A stretch of DNA of 64,000 nt from Moorena bouillonii PNG (GCF_001942495.1 NZ_MKZS01000001.1:510918-574917); one strand, 5' to 3'; counted from the stretch's first letter, positions 9,179 through 18,672 are shown. Notes: generated by a model from the letters alone, not told the origin. Made by a program: numbers and translations.

Positions 9179-10030
9179 TCAATCCAACAAAGCCTCAGCA
9201 TGATGGCTGATATGGTCTTTTATAAAGGTGGCGATAAAGTAGTAACCATGGTTATAGCCGACCTGGAGACGGAAAGTCAGGGGCTGATCTGCTTTTTCAC
9301 AAGCCTTCTCAAACACCTCAGGGAGCAACTGCTGCTTCTCGTAAAAGGGGTCAGCGGTGCCTTGGTCAATCAAAATTGTATGGTTATAGTTGGCTGTCAG
9401 CACCAGTTCGCTGGCATCGTAAGCTCGCCATTGCTCTTGGTCTGTCCCGAGGTAATTGGTGAATGCCTTCTGACCCCAGGCGCTGCGCATGGGAGCAGCA
9501 ATGGGAGCAAAAGCAGAAACAGATAGGTACTGCTTGGGGTTCCTTAAGGCACAAATTAATGCGCCATGACCACCCATAGAATGACCAAATATACCTTGTT
9601 TCTCAACTTGCGCGGGGAAATTTTGGGCAATTACCTCCGGTAACTCGTGGACAACGTAGCTATACATTTGGTAGTGAGCTGACCAAGGTTCAAGGGTGGC
9701 ATCTACATAAAAACCGGCACCAGAACCCAAATCCCACTCATCGTCCTCACCTGGAATTCCTGTATTTCGAGGGCTGGTATCTGGAGCAACCAACATCAAT
9801 CCATGCTTGGCAGCAAATCGCTGAGCAGCTGATTTTACCATAAAGTTCTCTTCTGTACAAGTCAGACCTGACAGGTAATATAGAACTGGAACGGATTGGA
9901 CTTTCGCCTGAGGGGGTTGGTATACGGAAAACCCCATCTGTGTCTTACAATTCTGAGAGTGATGAGTGTAAAAACCTACTGTACCGCCAAAGCAACGGTT
10001 TTCTGAGACGAGGCGAAGGTCTGTGGACAT
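9179..10030 (-). CDS. fghA: S-formylglutathione hydrolase
   Basis: 283 residues, alpha/beta-hydrolase of the esterase D family. The nucleophile elbow GHSMGGHG places Ser151. An acid residue in IDQGTADPF and His in YNHGYYF complete the triad. LSGLTCTEENF near 54-63 is the family signature near the oxyanion hole. It hydrolyses S-formylglutathione to formate and glutathione in formaldehyde detoxification. The partner alcohol dehydrogenase is not adjacent. It is divergent from a glutaredoxin-like gene 140 bp away, a plausible thiol-related pairing. Confidence 0.92.
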   Translation of the reverse strand: MSTDLRLVSENRCFGGTVGFYTHHSQNCKTQMGFSVYQPPQAKVQSVPVLYYLSGLTCTEENFMVKSAAQRFAAKHGLMLVAPDTSPRNTGIPGEDDEWDLGSGAGFYVDATLEPWSAHYQMYSYVVHELPEVIAQNFPAQVEKQGIFGHSMGGHGALICALRNPKQYLSVSAFAPIAAPMRSAWGQKAFTNYLGTDQEQWRAYDASELVLTANYNHTILIDQGTADPFYEKQQLLPEVFEKACEKADQPLTFRLQVGYNHGYYFIATFIKDHISHHAEALLD

Positions 10031-10170
10031 GGGGCTGGTTCAAATGGACTTACCATGAAGGCGAATGTAGCTGTCCAGCATTTTAGCGTTTCTTCAGGTA
10101 TGTTTGCCGAAGCTGCACTTATCTTTATTAAACTATCTTCTAAATTAACAATTTTCAACTAACTTGCCTG

Positions 10171-10428
10171 ATGGAATTAATTCTTTACAGTAAACCCGGT
10201 TGCCATCTTTGTGAGGGATTACTTGAAAAGCTAGAGATGATTGAAGGCTTAAACTTTAAGCTAGAGGTTCGAGACATTACGAGTCGAGAGGATTGGTTCC
10301 AATCCTATCAGTATGAGGTGCCAGTACTATGTATCAACCACTGTAGTCAGGAAAAGCTCCTGCCTCGCCCCTCTCCTCGTGCTAGCGTTGAACAATTGCA
10401 GCGAATGTTACGGAATTCCCAAGGCTGA
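10171..10428 (+). CDS. Glutaredoxin-like (DUF836-type) thioredoxin-fold protein
   Basis: 85 residues. It opens with MELILYSKPGCHLCEG, a first strand followed by a CxxC active site (C12 and C15), with a cis-proline-like VPVLC later, matching small glutaredoxin-like proteins. Probably a cytosolic dithiol oxidoreductase; the substrate is unknown. It is followed immediately by an IS200/IS605-type relic. Confidence 0.8.
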   Translation: MELILYSKPGCHLCEGLLEKLEMIEGLNFKLEVRDITSREDWFQSYQYEVPVLCINHCSQEKLLPRPSPRASVEQLQRMLRNSQG

Positions 10429-10431
10429 AAG

Positions 10432-10937
10432 CCCCGTGTTTTTAAACCGGGGATGAAAGCCAGTTAGCGACTTTAGTCGCCTAGATGCAATTTCACCAAA
10501 AAGGTTGACACTTGCCTAGCGCTAGAGTATCATTTAGATATGGGTACAGGCTGAAAAACCGAGGCTGAGCCGGGTCAGAGACCCGTAACTTATTGACCTA
10601 AAAGTAGTAATGCCCGGAGGGTAGGGAAAGTCCTCCTTAAAAACCCAATCATCAACTAACAATTGGTGTGTGAACTCAGCAAGACACAACTTGAGAGAAA
10701 AATGGTACGGCGGGGCACGCCGGAACCAAGTGAAACAGGAAAGCAACGGACTTTATAAGGCACTTTTCATAAAGTAACTAAACGCCTAAGGAGACTAGCC
10801 CGCTGGGTCTTTCGTGAACTAGACTAGGATCTTTGTCTTGACGGGATTCAGGTTTAGATATTGCCACTCGGACACGGAGGTTTAAGGCCGGTCGTAGATC
10901 TAGGAATCCCCGTCTTTTTAAAGCGGGGAGTGTCAAG
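10432..10937 (+). mobile_element. tnpB-less IS200/IS605-type relic (left-end hairpin, promoter, right-end module)
   Basis: The left side has a hairpin AGCCCCGTGTTTTTAAACCG followed by GGGAT. The right side ends with CCCCGTC...GCGGGG then AGTGTCAA, the same terminal form seen at 29196, 33451 and 35126. Between them there is no intact tnpA or tnpB, but a segment at 10702-10735 translates as VRRGTPEPSETGKQ. This resembles the C-terminal tail coded by the 3' end of many tnpB genes, the region that overlaps the omega RNA. I read this as an internal deletion derivative; the exact borders are inferred. Confidence 0.55.
10505..10533 (+). promoter_or_regulatory. Consensus-like sigma-70 promoter inside the IS605-type relic
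   Basis: TTGACA at 10505-10510 and TATCAT at 10528-10533 are separated by exactly 17 nt. No reading frame of note follows, so transcription would give a structured non-coding RNA toward the relic's right end. Confidence 0.5.
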
Positions 10938-11075
10938 GAAATATTTCCCTGTTAGTGAGTCAAAATAGGCGATACATCAGGTTGACGGTTTGACGGTTGA
11001 CGGTTTGATGGTTGACAGTTGACTGGTGGCTGTGATGATTCGGTAGATCTTATAGTGTCGTTTGGTGCGATAAAT

Positions 11076-12596
11076 ATGAAGCTAAGGGAATTATTAGCCA
11101 AAATTGCCAATAGTGTGAAAATGCCTAGCTCCGAGGGTCTTGATTTGGTCGTTACAGGCATCTGTACCAATTCCCACGCCTGCCAACCGGGGGATTTATT
11201 CATCGGGATGCCAGGCACTAGGGTAGATGGTGGAGAGTTCTGGGAAAGTGCGATCGCATCTGGGGCAGTGGCAGCGATAATTTCTCCCCAAGCGGCTGCC
11301 AAACACCCCCCCAAGGAACTTTCACCAGAAACAGGAGTTTGTGTAATTGCCGCCGATGACATGACCACCGTGTCTGCTCAAACTGCAGCAGCCTTCTACG
11401 ACTACCCAGCACAGCAGCTAAGACTGATTGGAGTCACTGGTACCAATGGCAAAACTACCACTACCCATCTGATTGAATTTCTGCTCGCTCGTAGCTCTAG
11501 TCCTATCCCCACAGCACTTTTGGGTACCCTCTATGCCCGTTGGCCAGGTTTTGAGCAAACAGCAAGCTACACTACACCATTTGCTGTTGAATTGCAACAA
11601 CAGCTCCAGTTAGCGGTCAAAGCAGGTGCGCAAATGGCAGTGATGGAAGTTAGTTCACACGCCTTAGCCCAAGGTCGAATCCAGGGCTGTCCGTTTGAGG
11701 TGGCGGTGTTTACCAATCTCACCCAAGACCATTTGGACTACCACCAGAACATGGATGATTACTTCAGCGCTAAAGCTAAGCTGTTTAGTGCTGACTATCT
11801 CAAAGGTAGGGCAATTATTAATGCTGATGACTCCTATGGAGAGCGGTTAATCCAACAGTTACCAACTGAGCAAGTATGGAGCTATAGTATCCAAAACCCA
11901 TCCGCTGATTTCTGGACGAAGGACTTAAGCTATGAGCCAACAGGGGTTAGAGGAATTATGCATACTCCAGTAGGAGAGGTTAGCTTTAATTCGCCCCTAG
12001 TGGGTCAATACAATCTGTCTAACTTGCTCGCAGCAGTAGGAACAGTTTTAGAGCTGGGTTTGGATTTAGAATCAGTAGCAGCAGCCTTGGCTCAATTTCC
12101 AGGAGTGCCAGGGCGGATGGAACGGGTGCAAATTCAACCGGAACAGGATATTAGTGTAATTGTCGATTATGCCCACACCCCAGATAGTTTAGAAAACTTA
12201 CTCAGGGCATCACGACCCTTTATTGAAGGCAAGATGATTTGTGTATTTGGCTGTGGTGGTGATCGCGATCGCACCAAGCGTCCTAAGATGGGGAAAATAG
12301 CGGCTCAGTTAGCTGATGTTGCTGTAGTAACCTCGGATAACCCTCGCACCGAAGACCCAGAAAGCATCTTAGATGATGTTTTAGAGGGGATTCCTAAATC
12401 AGTGGAACCAATGGTAATTTGCGATCGCGCTACCGCCATTCGGACTGCCATCTTGCAAGCACAACCAGGGGACGGAGTGTTAATTGCTGGTAAGGGTCAC
12501 GAAGATTATCAAATTCTGGGTACTGAAAAAATCCACTTCGATGACCGAGAGCAAGCCCGAGATGCTTTGATGAGTAGGCTACAGGTTATAGGTTAG
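11076..12596 (+). CDS. murE: UDP-N-acetylmuramoyl-tripeptide synthetase, diaminopimelate-adding
   Basis: 506 residues from ATG 11076; an upstream in-frame start at 11019 adds residues with no family match. The N-terminal domain binds the UMAG substrate, the central ligase domain has the ATP loop GVTGTNGKTTT near residue 120 and the carbamylated-lysine region, and the C-terminal domain has SDNPRTEDP. In MurE the DNPR motif marks specificity for meso-diaminopimelate. It is cytosolic, third amino acid addition in peptidoglycan synthesis. Spaced 104 bp from the following kinase gene on the same strand. Confidence 0.95.
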   Translation: MKLRELLAKIANSVKMPSSEGLDLVVTGICTNSHACQPGDLFIGMPGTRVDGGEFWESAIASGAVAAIISPQAAAKHPPKELSPETGVCVIAADDMTTVSAQTAAAFYDYPAQQLRLIGVTGTNGKTTTTHLIEFLLARSSSPIPTALLGTLYARWPGFEQTASYTTPFAVELQQQLQLAVKAGAQMAVMEVSSHALAQGRIQGCPFEVAVFTNLTQDHLDYHQNMDDYFSAKAKLFSADYLKGRAIINADDSYGERLIQQLPTEQVWSYSIQNPSADFWTKDLSYEPTGVRGIMHTPVGEVSFNSPLVGQYNLSNLLAAVGTVLELGLDLESVAAALAQFPGVPGRMERVQIQPEQDISVIVDYAHTPDSLENLLRASRPFIEGKMICVFGCGGDRDRTKRPKMGKIAAQLADVAVVTSDNPRTEDPESILDDVLEGIPKSVEPMVICDRATAIRTAILQAQPGDGVLIAGKGHEDYQILGTEKIHFDDREQARDALMSRLQVIG

Positions 12597-12700
12597 CAAG
12601 TTGACAGCTATTTTAGCGGGCAGGTTGTAGATTATCACATGGAAGGTCAACGTTTAAGCTTGAACCAAACCACCTTTAACCAAACCACCTCTAATCCTAA

Positions 12701-14137
12701 ATGAACCTGCCACCTAATCCAGAATTGTCTCTCTACCAGCTGGTTTTAGAGACTCTTGCCTCTCCCGAGTCTCTGAAAATCACTCCTGTCACCCTGAAAT
12801 CTCTAGTCAGAGCAACCTTTGACCTGCTAATTGCTCAAAACATCTCAGCCACAATTTGGGTCAAGCCACAAGCTGAGGGCTGGCACAGAGAAATACAACG
12901 GTATCAACAACACGTTGATTTACCCACAACGATTTATCTGTGCCACGGTTTAGAAGATGACTGGGAAGAGGTAGTTAACCTCAACAAAGATTCTCAACTG
13001 TTTTCCCTACAGTTGGAGACTGACTCTCAACTACAACAAGAGTATTTCTTACTCATTCTCTGTGAGAACTATAGTAGTTTAATTGTGGCTTGCCAGCCTG
13101 AACTATCGGAATCGGAAAATTTAGCTGATCGTGAACTCACTCAACCATTGTTAGCTGTTTTTACCGTTGATCAATCAGTAATTAGGCAGTTTTTAGAGGG
13201 GTTAAGCACAGTTATTGGAACCACTACAGCAAAGCAACTCAGCCATTGGGAAACCCTTTTACCTCCCCCTCAAAGCTCTCATCATACACTACTAACCCAG
13301 TTGTTGGTTAAACAAGTACAACGTACAGAAGAAATTGTTCAGGATACCCTGGCAACACAGCCAATCGGGGAGACTAACCCATCACCGCCATCACCCCCAG
13401 CAGTTCCTGAGCCGGTTGTGGTAGGGAAGAATTCCTTATCAAGGGTTGAGCCTTATATGAGTAATGAGATACTCCAGCGAGTGGCTCAGGAATTACGGAC
13501 ACCGATAACGAACATGAAAACTGCCCTGAAGCTGCTGGATGCCTCACAGATGAAGCTAGCCCAACGCCAACGTTATATTGGGCTTCTTTATAAAGAATGC
13601 GATCGCTTAAATTCCTTAGTGGCTGGATTACTAGAACTGGTTCAGCTAGAAGGTGACCCCCAAACTGATCAAACTTTGCCGTTGCAGCTAGCAGAGATTG
13701 TTCCTGGTATTGTCAGCACCTATCAACCCCTCGCCCAAGAAAAAGGCATCCAGCTCGGCTACACCATTCCCGCCAATCTCCCCTCAGTCTTGTTTTCAGA
13801 GGTGGGATTGAGGCATATCGTGATTAATCTATTGCACAACAGTTTAAAGTTTACTCCCTCTGGCGGTAAGGTTAGAGTACAGGCAACTCGTAAGGGCAAG
13901 TATGTTCAGCTAATATTTAGTGATACAGGTATTGGCATTGCTGAAAGTGACATACCTAAGATTTTTGACAGTTTTTATCGGGGTCGGTCAACACCTAGGG
14001 AAGACTTTGGTGCAGGGATAGGTTTAACCATTGTGCAACAATTATTACAACGGGGTGGTGGTTCGATTTCAGTAGTTAGTCGATTCGGGCAAGGTTCCCA
14101 ATTTAAAGTGCTGCTACCAATTGCCTATAAAGCCTAA
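12701..14137 (+). CDS. DICT-domain sensor kinase with glutamine at the phosphoacceptor position
   Basis: 478 residues, soluble, no membrane segments. Residues about 1-165 fit the DICT sensory domain (ending in LLAVFTVDQSVIRQFL). A Pro-rich linker follows, then a dimerisation helix whose H-box reads VAQELRTPIT, so the expected His is Gln263 (CAG at 13487-13489). The ATPase domain is intact: N box HIVINLLHNSLKF, G1 DTGIGIAES, G2 GAGIGLTIVQQL. It therefore looks able to bind ATP but not to autophosphorylate at the usual site; it may be an allosteric or scaffold kinase, or may phosphorylate a partner. Downstream of murE and convergent with a second kinase gene that has the complementary defect. 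Confidence 0.8.
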   Translation: MNLPPNPELSLYQLVLETLASPESLKITPVTLKSLVRATFDLLIAQNISATIWVKPQAEGWHREIQRYQQHVDLPTTIYLCHGLEDDWEEVVNLNKDSQLFSLQLETDSQLQQEYFLLILCENYSSLIVACQPELSESENLADRELTQPLLAVFTVDQSVIRQFLEGLSTVIGTTTAKQLSHWETLLPPPQSSHHTLLTQLLVKQVQRTEEIVQDTLATQPIGETNPSPPSPPAVPEPVVVGKNSLSRVEPYMSNEILQRVAQELRTPITNMKTALKLLDASQMKLAQRQRYIGLLYKECDRLNSLVAGLLELVQLEGDPQTDQTLPLQLAEIVPGIVSTYQPLAQEKGIQLGYTIPANLPSVLFSEVGLRHIVINLLHNSLKFTPSGGKVRVQATRKGKYVQLIFSDTGIGIAESDIPKIFDSFYRGRSTPREDFGAGIGLTIVQQLLQRGGGSISVVSRFGQGSQFKVLLPIAYKA

Positions 14138-14150
14138 AAAGAGGTAATGG

Positions 14151-15899
14151 TCAACCAATCCCAGGGAGGGGTGTCTTAGCCAGGTCAGCTAACGGTAAAA
14201 ATACTGTCATAACCTCACCCTGTTGGGGTCGTTGCTTAACAATTAGTTTACCGCCCAACGCCTGGAATAGATTTTTGGTCACATTCAAATTCAAACTGAT
14301 ACTACCCGTTTCTGGCTGGAAAGTCAGCAGCTGACCAAGGGACTTCAATGTCGGGCAATGGTCGTCAGCAATTGTTTCCGGATTAATCTGAGACTGGAAT
14401 TGTAACTTCAGCTGGTTTCCAGCAGGTGTAACCTGTAACTGGATATGACCCCCTGTTGGAATAGACCGGGTGAAATTTTCCATCAAGCCAGTTAGTACCT
14501 GATCTAGCAAGGCAGGATGGCTGACCACTGTTGGCAACTGTTGCGGTAAGACTACATCTAGGGTTAAATTACGTCGCTGTGCTTGTTTTTGCCAGCGGGG
14601 GATGCTGTTGTGAAAAACCCGAGCCAGAGATATACAGGTCAGGCTAACAGGGGTTTGCTTGGCTGCTGTGGTTTCTAATTCTACTGCCCGGAAAATCAAC
14701 TCCATACGGTTGATTTGTTCGCTACACTCATGGTCAATAATTTCTATACGCCGCATGACTTCTGGAGGCAAGTCACGACGTCTAAGCAGTAGTTTAGTCA
14801 GCGTGTGAATTGTAGTTAGGGGTGTCCGGATTTCATGGGTTAGAGCTCGGAGCAGCTCAAGGTCAGGTGTAGCTTCAGAATTTTCTTTTGGGTGAACAGC
14901 AGAGATTCTAGGAAAGCCTCGCGCTTCATTTTTCACCAATCGTTGCCAGTTAGGCTCGCTTCCTTTCTGTTTCTTGGCAAAGGGTGTACTAGAAGACCCA
15001 TTTTGTGAGTTACTACCAGTTTTGACCGTATCCCTGTGATCCTGAGGTTGTCTTGGCTGAACCATTCTTGACTCCGATATTGTCACCGGTATAGTCTGGC
15101 TCAGTTCTACTGAAGGCAGTTCTGGTAAATTCTTCAGAAGCCCACGACCAAAGTTCATTACAATGCGGTAATCGGGGGGCTTTGGCACAAATTTTTCCAT
15201 TAAAGCTTCCAACTGCTTGAGATGATGAGAACTGCTCAGTAATAGTCTACGGTGCAGTGATGTCCAAACACGTTGGATATCTTCTGGGTCAAAGGAGAAT
15301 TGAAAGCCTGGAACCCCAAAGTGGTCTTCTCCAGAGACCATGACTAAGCTAAAGTCTTTGGTAAACACTAAACAAAACTGCTCGTTAGCTAAGGGGTCTC
15401 CTGGAAACAGGGGTAACCTGTAGGTCGTATTTTCTACAAATGGAGTAGTCTCAGGTTGAGCCGGAGGTAGCTGGAAGGGCATAAAAGCCCAAGCATTCAA
15501 GGCGTCGTTCGTAAAAATCCCAGTCTCGAAACTTGCCAGTAGCTCTCGATCACTTAAGACTGGTGCAGGACCAGCTAGAATTAATCCTTGCTTCGAGGAG
15601 TGTTCGGGATTATGGCTTGTTGATCCATTTCCTGAAACCGCTGGCAACAGCAACTGTTCCAAGGTAGCGATCGCACTTTGCCATTCCCGTTGAGCTTTAG
15701 CTGCTGCTGCCCTATGCTTAGGGCTAGCCCCTTCTCTTGTCCTGTGACTGCTAGCACCTATTGAACAAGTTTCAATCACAGTTGCTTGCTCTGAGGAAAG
15801 AGCAACCTTGTCATCGCTTCCAATTAGTTCCTTTTGGGATAAAATTTCACTTATACTTGGTAATAACCACCTTGGAACCACAATCCACCCCCGATGCAC
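14151..15899 (-). CDS. Sensor histidine kinase with intact H-box and degenerate ATPase domain
   Basis: 582 residues from a GTG start. The N-terminal half is a DICT-like region (FCLVFTKDFSLVMVSG near 180), then a low-complexity linker. The H-box LTHEIRTPLTTIH contains His355. The C-terminal ATPase-like domain keeps its length, but the N box reads LTGLMENFTRS and no DxGxG motif is visible, so ATP binding is doubtful. This is the opposite of the neighbouring kinase, which lacks His but keeps the ATP site. The genes end 13 bp apart, tail to tail. No response regulator is adjacent. Confidence 0.75.
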   Translation of the reverse strand: MHRGWIVVPRWLLPSISEILSQKELIGSDDKVALSSEQATVIETCSIGASSHRTREGASPKHRAAAAKAQREWQSAIATLEQLLLPAVSGNGSTSHNPEHSSKQGLILAGPAPVLSDRELLASFETGIFTNDALNAWAFMPFQLPPAQPETTPFVENTTYRLPLFPGDPLANEQFCLVFTKDFSLVMVSGEDHFGVPGFQFSFDPEDIQRVWTSLHRRLLLSSSHHLKQLEALMEKFVPKPPDYRIVMNFGRGLLKNLPELPSVELSQTIPVTISESRMVQPRQPQDHRDTVKTGSNSQNGSSSTPFAKKQKGSEPNWQRLVKNEARGFPRISAVHPKENSEATPDLELLRALTHEIRTPLTTIHTLTKLLLRRRDLPPEVMRRIEIIDHECSEQINRMELIFRAVELETTAAKQTPVSLTCISLARVFHNSIPRWQKQAQRRNLTLDVVLPQQLPTVVSHPALLDQVLTGLMENFTRSIPTGGHIQLQVTPAGNQLKLQFQSQINPETIADDHCPTLKSLGQLLTFQPETGSISLNLNVTKNLFQALGGKLIVKQRPQQGEVMTVFLPLADLAKTPLPGIG

Positions 15900-16183
15900 A
15901 GCTAGTGCAGTAATTCAAACTATCAACTCCTTTGATAAAGATGGTAATGTGATTGCTGATAGTTTAAGGATCGTAGAACCGAACTTCTACGTAGCAATTC
16001 CCGTTAACCTAAGCATTGGAAACAAGGAGCTTAAACAGAAATTAACAGTTTGAATTAAGAATATCAAATTTTTCTTGCATTGTTAGAGTTAACAAGATAC
16101 ACCACCTATCTGCCTCTGTTTTGGTAAGCTAATACCTAGCGGCTAACACCTAGCAGCTAACAGTTGGGGCAATTAATCAAAAT

Positions 16184-17368
16184 ATGGCAAAGATCGAGAC
16201 CAGAACCGAACCCATGGTGATCAACATGGGTCCCCACCATCCCTCCATGCACGGCGTTCTCCGCTTAATTGTCACCCTGGATGGGGAGGATGTGATAGAT
16301 TGTGAGCCGGTAATTGGCTACCTGCACCGAGGCATGGAGAAAATTGCCGAGAATCGCACTAACATTATGTATGTCCCTTACGTGAGCCGATGGGACTATG
16401 CAGCAGGGATGTTCAATGAGGCAATTACAGTCAATGCCCCAGAGAAATTAGCAGATATTCCGGTACCCAAACGTGCCAGCTACATCCGCGTGATCATGCT
16501 GGAGTTGAATCGGATTGCCAATCACCTGCTGTGGCTTGGACCATTCCTAGCAGATGTGGGTGCCCAAACCCCATTCTTCTACATCTTCCGGGAACGGGAG
16601 ATGATTTATGACCTATGGGAAGCTGCCAGTGGACAACGGTTAATTAACAACAACTACTTCCGTATTGGTGGAGTTGCTGTTGACCTACCCTATGGATGGA
16701 TCGATAAGTGCGAAGACTTCTGTGACTACTTTGACCCTAAAGTTGATGAGTACGAACGGTTAATCACCAACAACCCTATCTTCCGCCGGCGAGTTGAAGG
16801 TATCGGTACCATTAGTAGGGAAGAAGCGATTAACTGGGGACTTTCTGGCCCGATGCTACGAGGTTCTGGAGTCAAGTGGGACTTGCGCAAAGTTGACCAC
16901 TACGAATGCTACGACGACTTCGATTGGGAAGTACACTGGGAAACCGGGGGTGATTGCTTTGCCCGGTATGTGGTGCGGATTAGGGAAATGCGGGAGTCCG
17001 TTAAGATTATCCGTCAAGCCTTAAAAGGACTTCCCGGTGGTCCTTACGAAAACCTAGAAGCCAAGCGGATGGCAGAGGGTCGCAAATCCCAGTGGAACGA
17101 CTTCGATTATCAGTTCATGGGCAAGAAAATTGCCCCTACCTTCAAGATTCCCAAGGGCGAACACTATGTCCGTCTTGAGTCTGGGAAAGGAGAACTAGGA
17201 ATTTTCATTATTGGTGATGATAATGTCTTTCCTTGGCGTTGGAAGATTCGTCCACCCGATTTCAATAACTTACAGATTCTGCCCCATATCCTCACAGGAG
17301 TCAAAGTTGCCGATATTATGGCCATTCTCGGTAGTATTGACATTATTATGGGGTCAGTAGACCGTTAA
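16184..17368 (+). CDS. ndhH: NAD(P)H-quinone oxidoreductase subunit H
   Basis: 394 residues, full length for NdhH, the 49-kDa/NuoD-type subunit of the photosynthetic NDH-1 complex on the thylakoid membrane. It starts [18 protein letters not shown], with the quinone-site His residues, and continues [15 protein letters not shown] and the C-terminal DPVMG-equivalent [15 protein letters not shown]-1 carries out cyclic electron flow, respiration and CO2 uptake. It stands alone, as is usual for ndhH in cyanobacteria, with a terminator-like hairpin at 17637. Confidence 0.97.
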   Translation: MAKIETRTEPMVINMGPHHPSMHGVLRLIVTLDGEDVIDCEPVIGYLHRGMEKIAENRTNIMYVPYVSRWDYAAGMFNEAITVNAPEKLADIPVPKRASYIRVIMLELNRIANHLLWLGPFLADVGAQTPFFYIFREREMIYDLWEAASGQRLINNNYFRIGGVAVDLPYGWIDKCEDFCDYFDPKVDEYERLITNNPIFRRRVEGIGTISREEAINWGLSGPMLRGSGVKWDLRKVDHYECYDDFDWEVHWETGGDCFARYVVRIREMRESVKIIRQALKGLPGGPYENLEAKRMAEGRKSQWNDFDYQFMGKKIAPTFKIPKGEHYVRLESGKGELGIFIIGDDNVFPWRWKIRPPDFNNLQILPHILTGVKVADIMAILGSIDIIMGSVDR

Positions 17369-17379
17369 AGTGGGTTAAT

Positions 17380-17612
17380 GGTTCTAGGTAATAGGCTCAA
17401 TGGCTCTAGGTTTTAAACTAACGGGGTTCTGGCAAAGTTAGTTAGCTCCGCCTCAAACACGGAAGCTCTCAACTAGCCGTCTTTTAGTATTAGCCGTCAG
17501 CTATCAGCCGTGAGCTTTTGGCTCACGCTACGCGAACAGCTATCAGCCGTCAGCCTTTAGTCTTGGTATTTGGTTGATAGCTGATAGCTTACCATTAGCC
17601 TCATATCTAGAA
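17380..17612. repeat. Dispersed intergenic repeat (TGGCTCTAGGTT...ATTAGCCTCATATCTAG)
   Basis: This segment shares ordered blocks with 23941-24120, 43290-43413 and 45448-45590, including TGGCTCTAGGTT, the ending ATTAGCCTCATATCTAG, and intervening text about tail-like CACGGAAGC/CACAGAGG. In this copy, GCTATCAGCCGT units and a CACGCTACGCGAAC repeat are embedded. Confidence 0.5.
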
Positions 17613-17636
17613 GTTAGGCAGCTAAGATTATCGGCT

Positions 17637-17674
17637 ATTCCTCCTATTCTTTGCTAGACTAGGAGGAATTTTTG
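17637..17674 (+). terminator. Rho-independent terminator-like hairpin
   Basis: ATTCCTCCTA and its complement TAGGAGGAAT flank a 13-nt loop and are followed by TTTTTG. It lies about 270 nt past the ndhH stop and is the first strong terminator downstream. Confidence 0.7.
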
Positions 17675-17760
17675 ATTTGTTGTAAAACTGTGATGTTAAG
17701 ACAGCATTTAGGGAATTCTAGGAATGTAGCTTCAAAGACTGAAGAGTAAATTTGCTGTCT

Positions 17761-18105
17761 ATGAGTGAAAATCCCCCACCTATTAAAATATTACGTCAGC
17801 GCCATGTAGGCTGGGATAAGCCTACCGAGGAAAATCTCAAAACTATTAAAACTATTGAGTTGTTATGGCGGAATTTGTTCGAGGCAATTTTTGATCCCAT
17901 TGAAGATAACTGGTTAGAGCATTGGCAAAAGCTATACACAACCATTCTAGAGGTTTGTTCTGATAACGAAGAGCGCCGCATTACTCTAGTCTACCTGGGC
18001 AATGTTAAGGATTTGACAAAAGAAGCTAGGGAATGGAAAATGTTGGTGACTTACCTGGAGAATACTAAAGACTGGGCTAGAAAATCGATTATTAGAGGCT
18101 CGTGA
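17761..18105 (+). CDS. Hypothetical protein, 114 residues
   Basis: Not recognised. It is soluble, charged, with Trp-rich helices (WRNLFEAIFDPIEDNWLEHW near 41-60). ATG 17761 is preferred over TTG 17752. The composition is protein-like and the frame is clean, so it is probably real, but nothing around it hints at a role: ndhH lies upstream and a tnpB relic downstream. Confidence 0.45.
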   Translation: MSENPPPIKILRQRHVGWDKPTEENLKTIKTIELLWRNLFEAIFDPIEDNWLEHWQKLYTTILEVCSDNEERRITLVYLGNVKDLTKEAREWKMLVTYLENTKDWARKSIIRGS

Positions 18106-18165
18106 ACCGTTAAATAAAATGGTAAAAATGATGGCGCTTCGCGTAAGCCAAAGGCTTGCTCAAAA

Positions 18166-18300
18166 TTATCCTTGATACATTAAAACCTCTACAGGTACTA
18201 ACAGCAAGACCCCTATCCCTTCTACAAACGCTTTGGGGAATAGTTTTCTGATAATATTGAGTGCTCCATTATCCGCTACCGGTAGGTAGCCAAGCTTGAC
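18166..18300 (-). pseudogene. 3' fragment of a tnpB-type gene
   Basis: The minus strand reads GYLPVADNGALNIIRKLF, matching the RuvC-III region of IS200/IS605 TnpB (DxNGAxNI), then about 25 tail residues to a stop. Upstream the frame runs into palindromic repeats at 18307-18420 and no further TnpB sequence is visible, so only the end of the gene survives. Confidence 0.5.
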
Positions 18301-18625
18301 CTTAGTTGTTGCTGCGTTCGCGTAGCGTGACCTACGGTCAATCGCATAAGCGCGGAAGCTGAGGCCGTAGGCCACGCTTTGCGTTCGCGTAGCGGAGGCC
18401 TTTGGCCACAACGCTTCATCCCGTAGCGGCTCTTTTAGAGCATCGCAATCCTAATTAATTTGTGAAGAATAATAGGTCGTGAGATTCTTCCCCCAACCTT
18501 GATCAACCCATTACCCGATCACCCTGTCTCAGCCTCTGGGCAAAATGTTAAGAAGAGTAAACTAGAGAAGTAGTATAAAGTCCAGTTAATTACTTCCCAA
18601 ATAGTCCCCGGATTTTTGGCTGTTC

Positions 18626-18672
18626 GCGCTTTGGCTGATGGGTAATTGTCAATTACCCATCAGCCAAAGCGC
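18626..18672. repeat. 47-nt almost perfect palindrome (23-bp arms, 1-nt loop)
   Basis: The left arm 18626-18648 begins GCGCTTTGGCTGATGGG and the right arm 18650-18672 is its exact complement, separated by a single T. It lies 94 bp before the MFS gene in an otherwise gene-less interval (18431-18765). Confidence 0.85.

Noticed and set aside
15808-16053. Frame antisense to the kinase start running towards ndhH
   Set aside because: Its first half is the shadow of the kinase gene. The last 50 residues look somewhat protein-like, but no start or family supports a gene.
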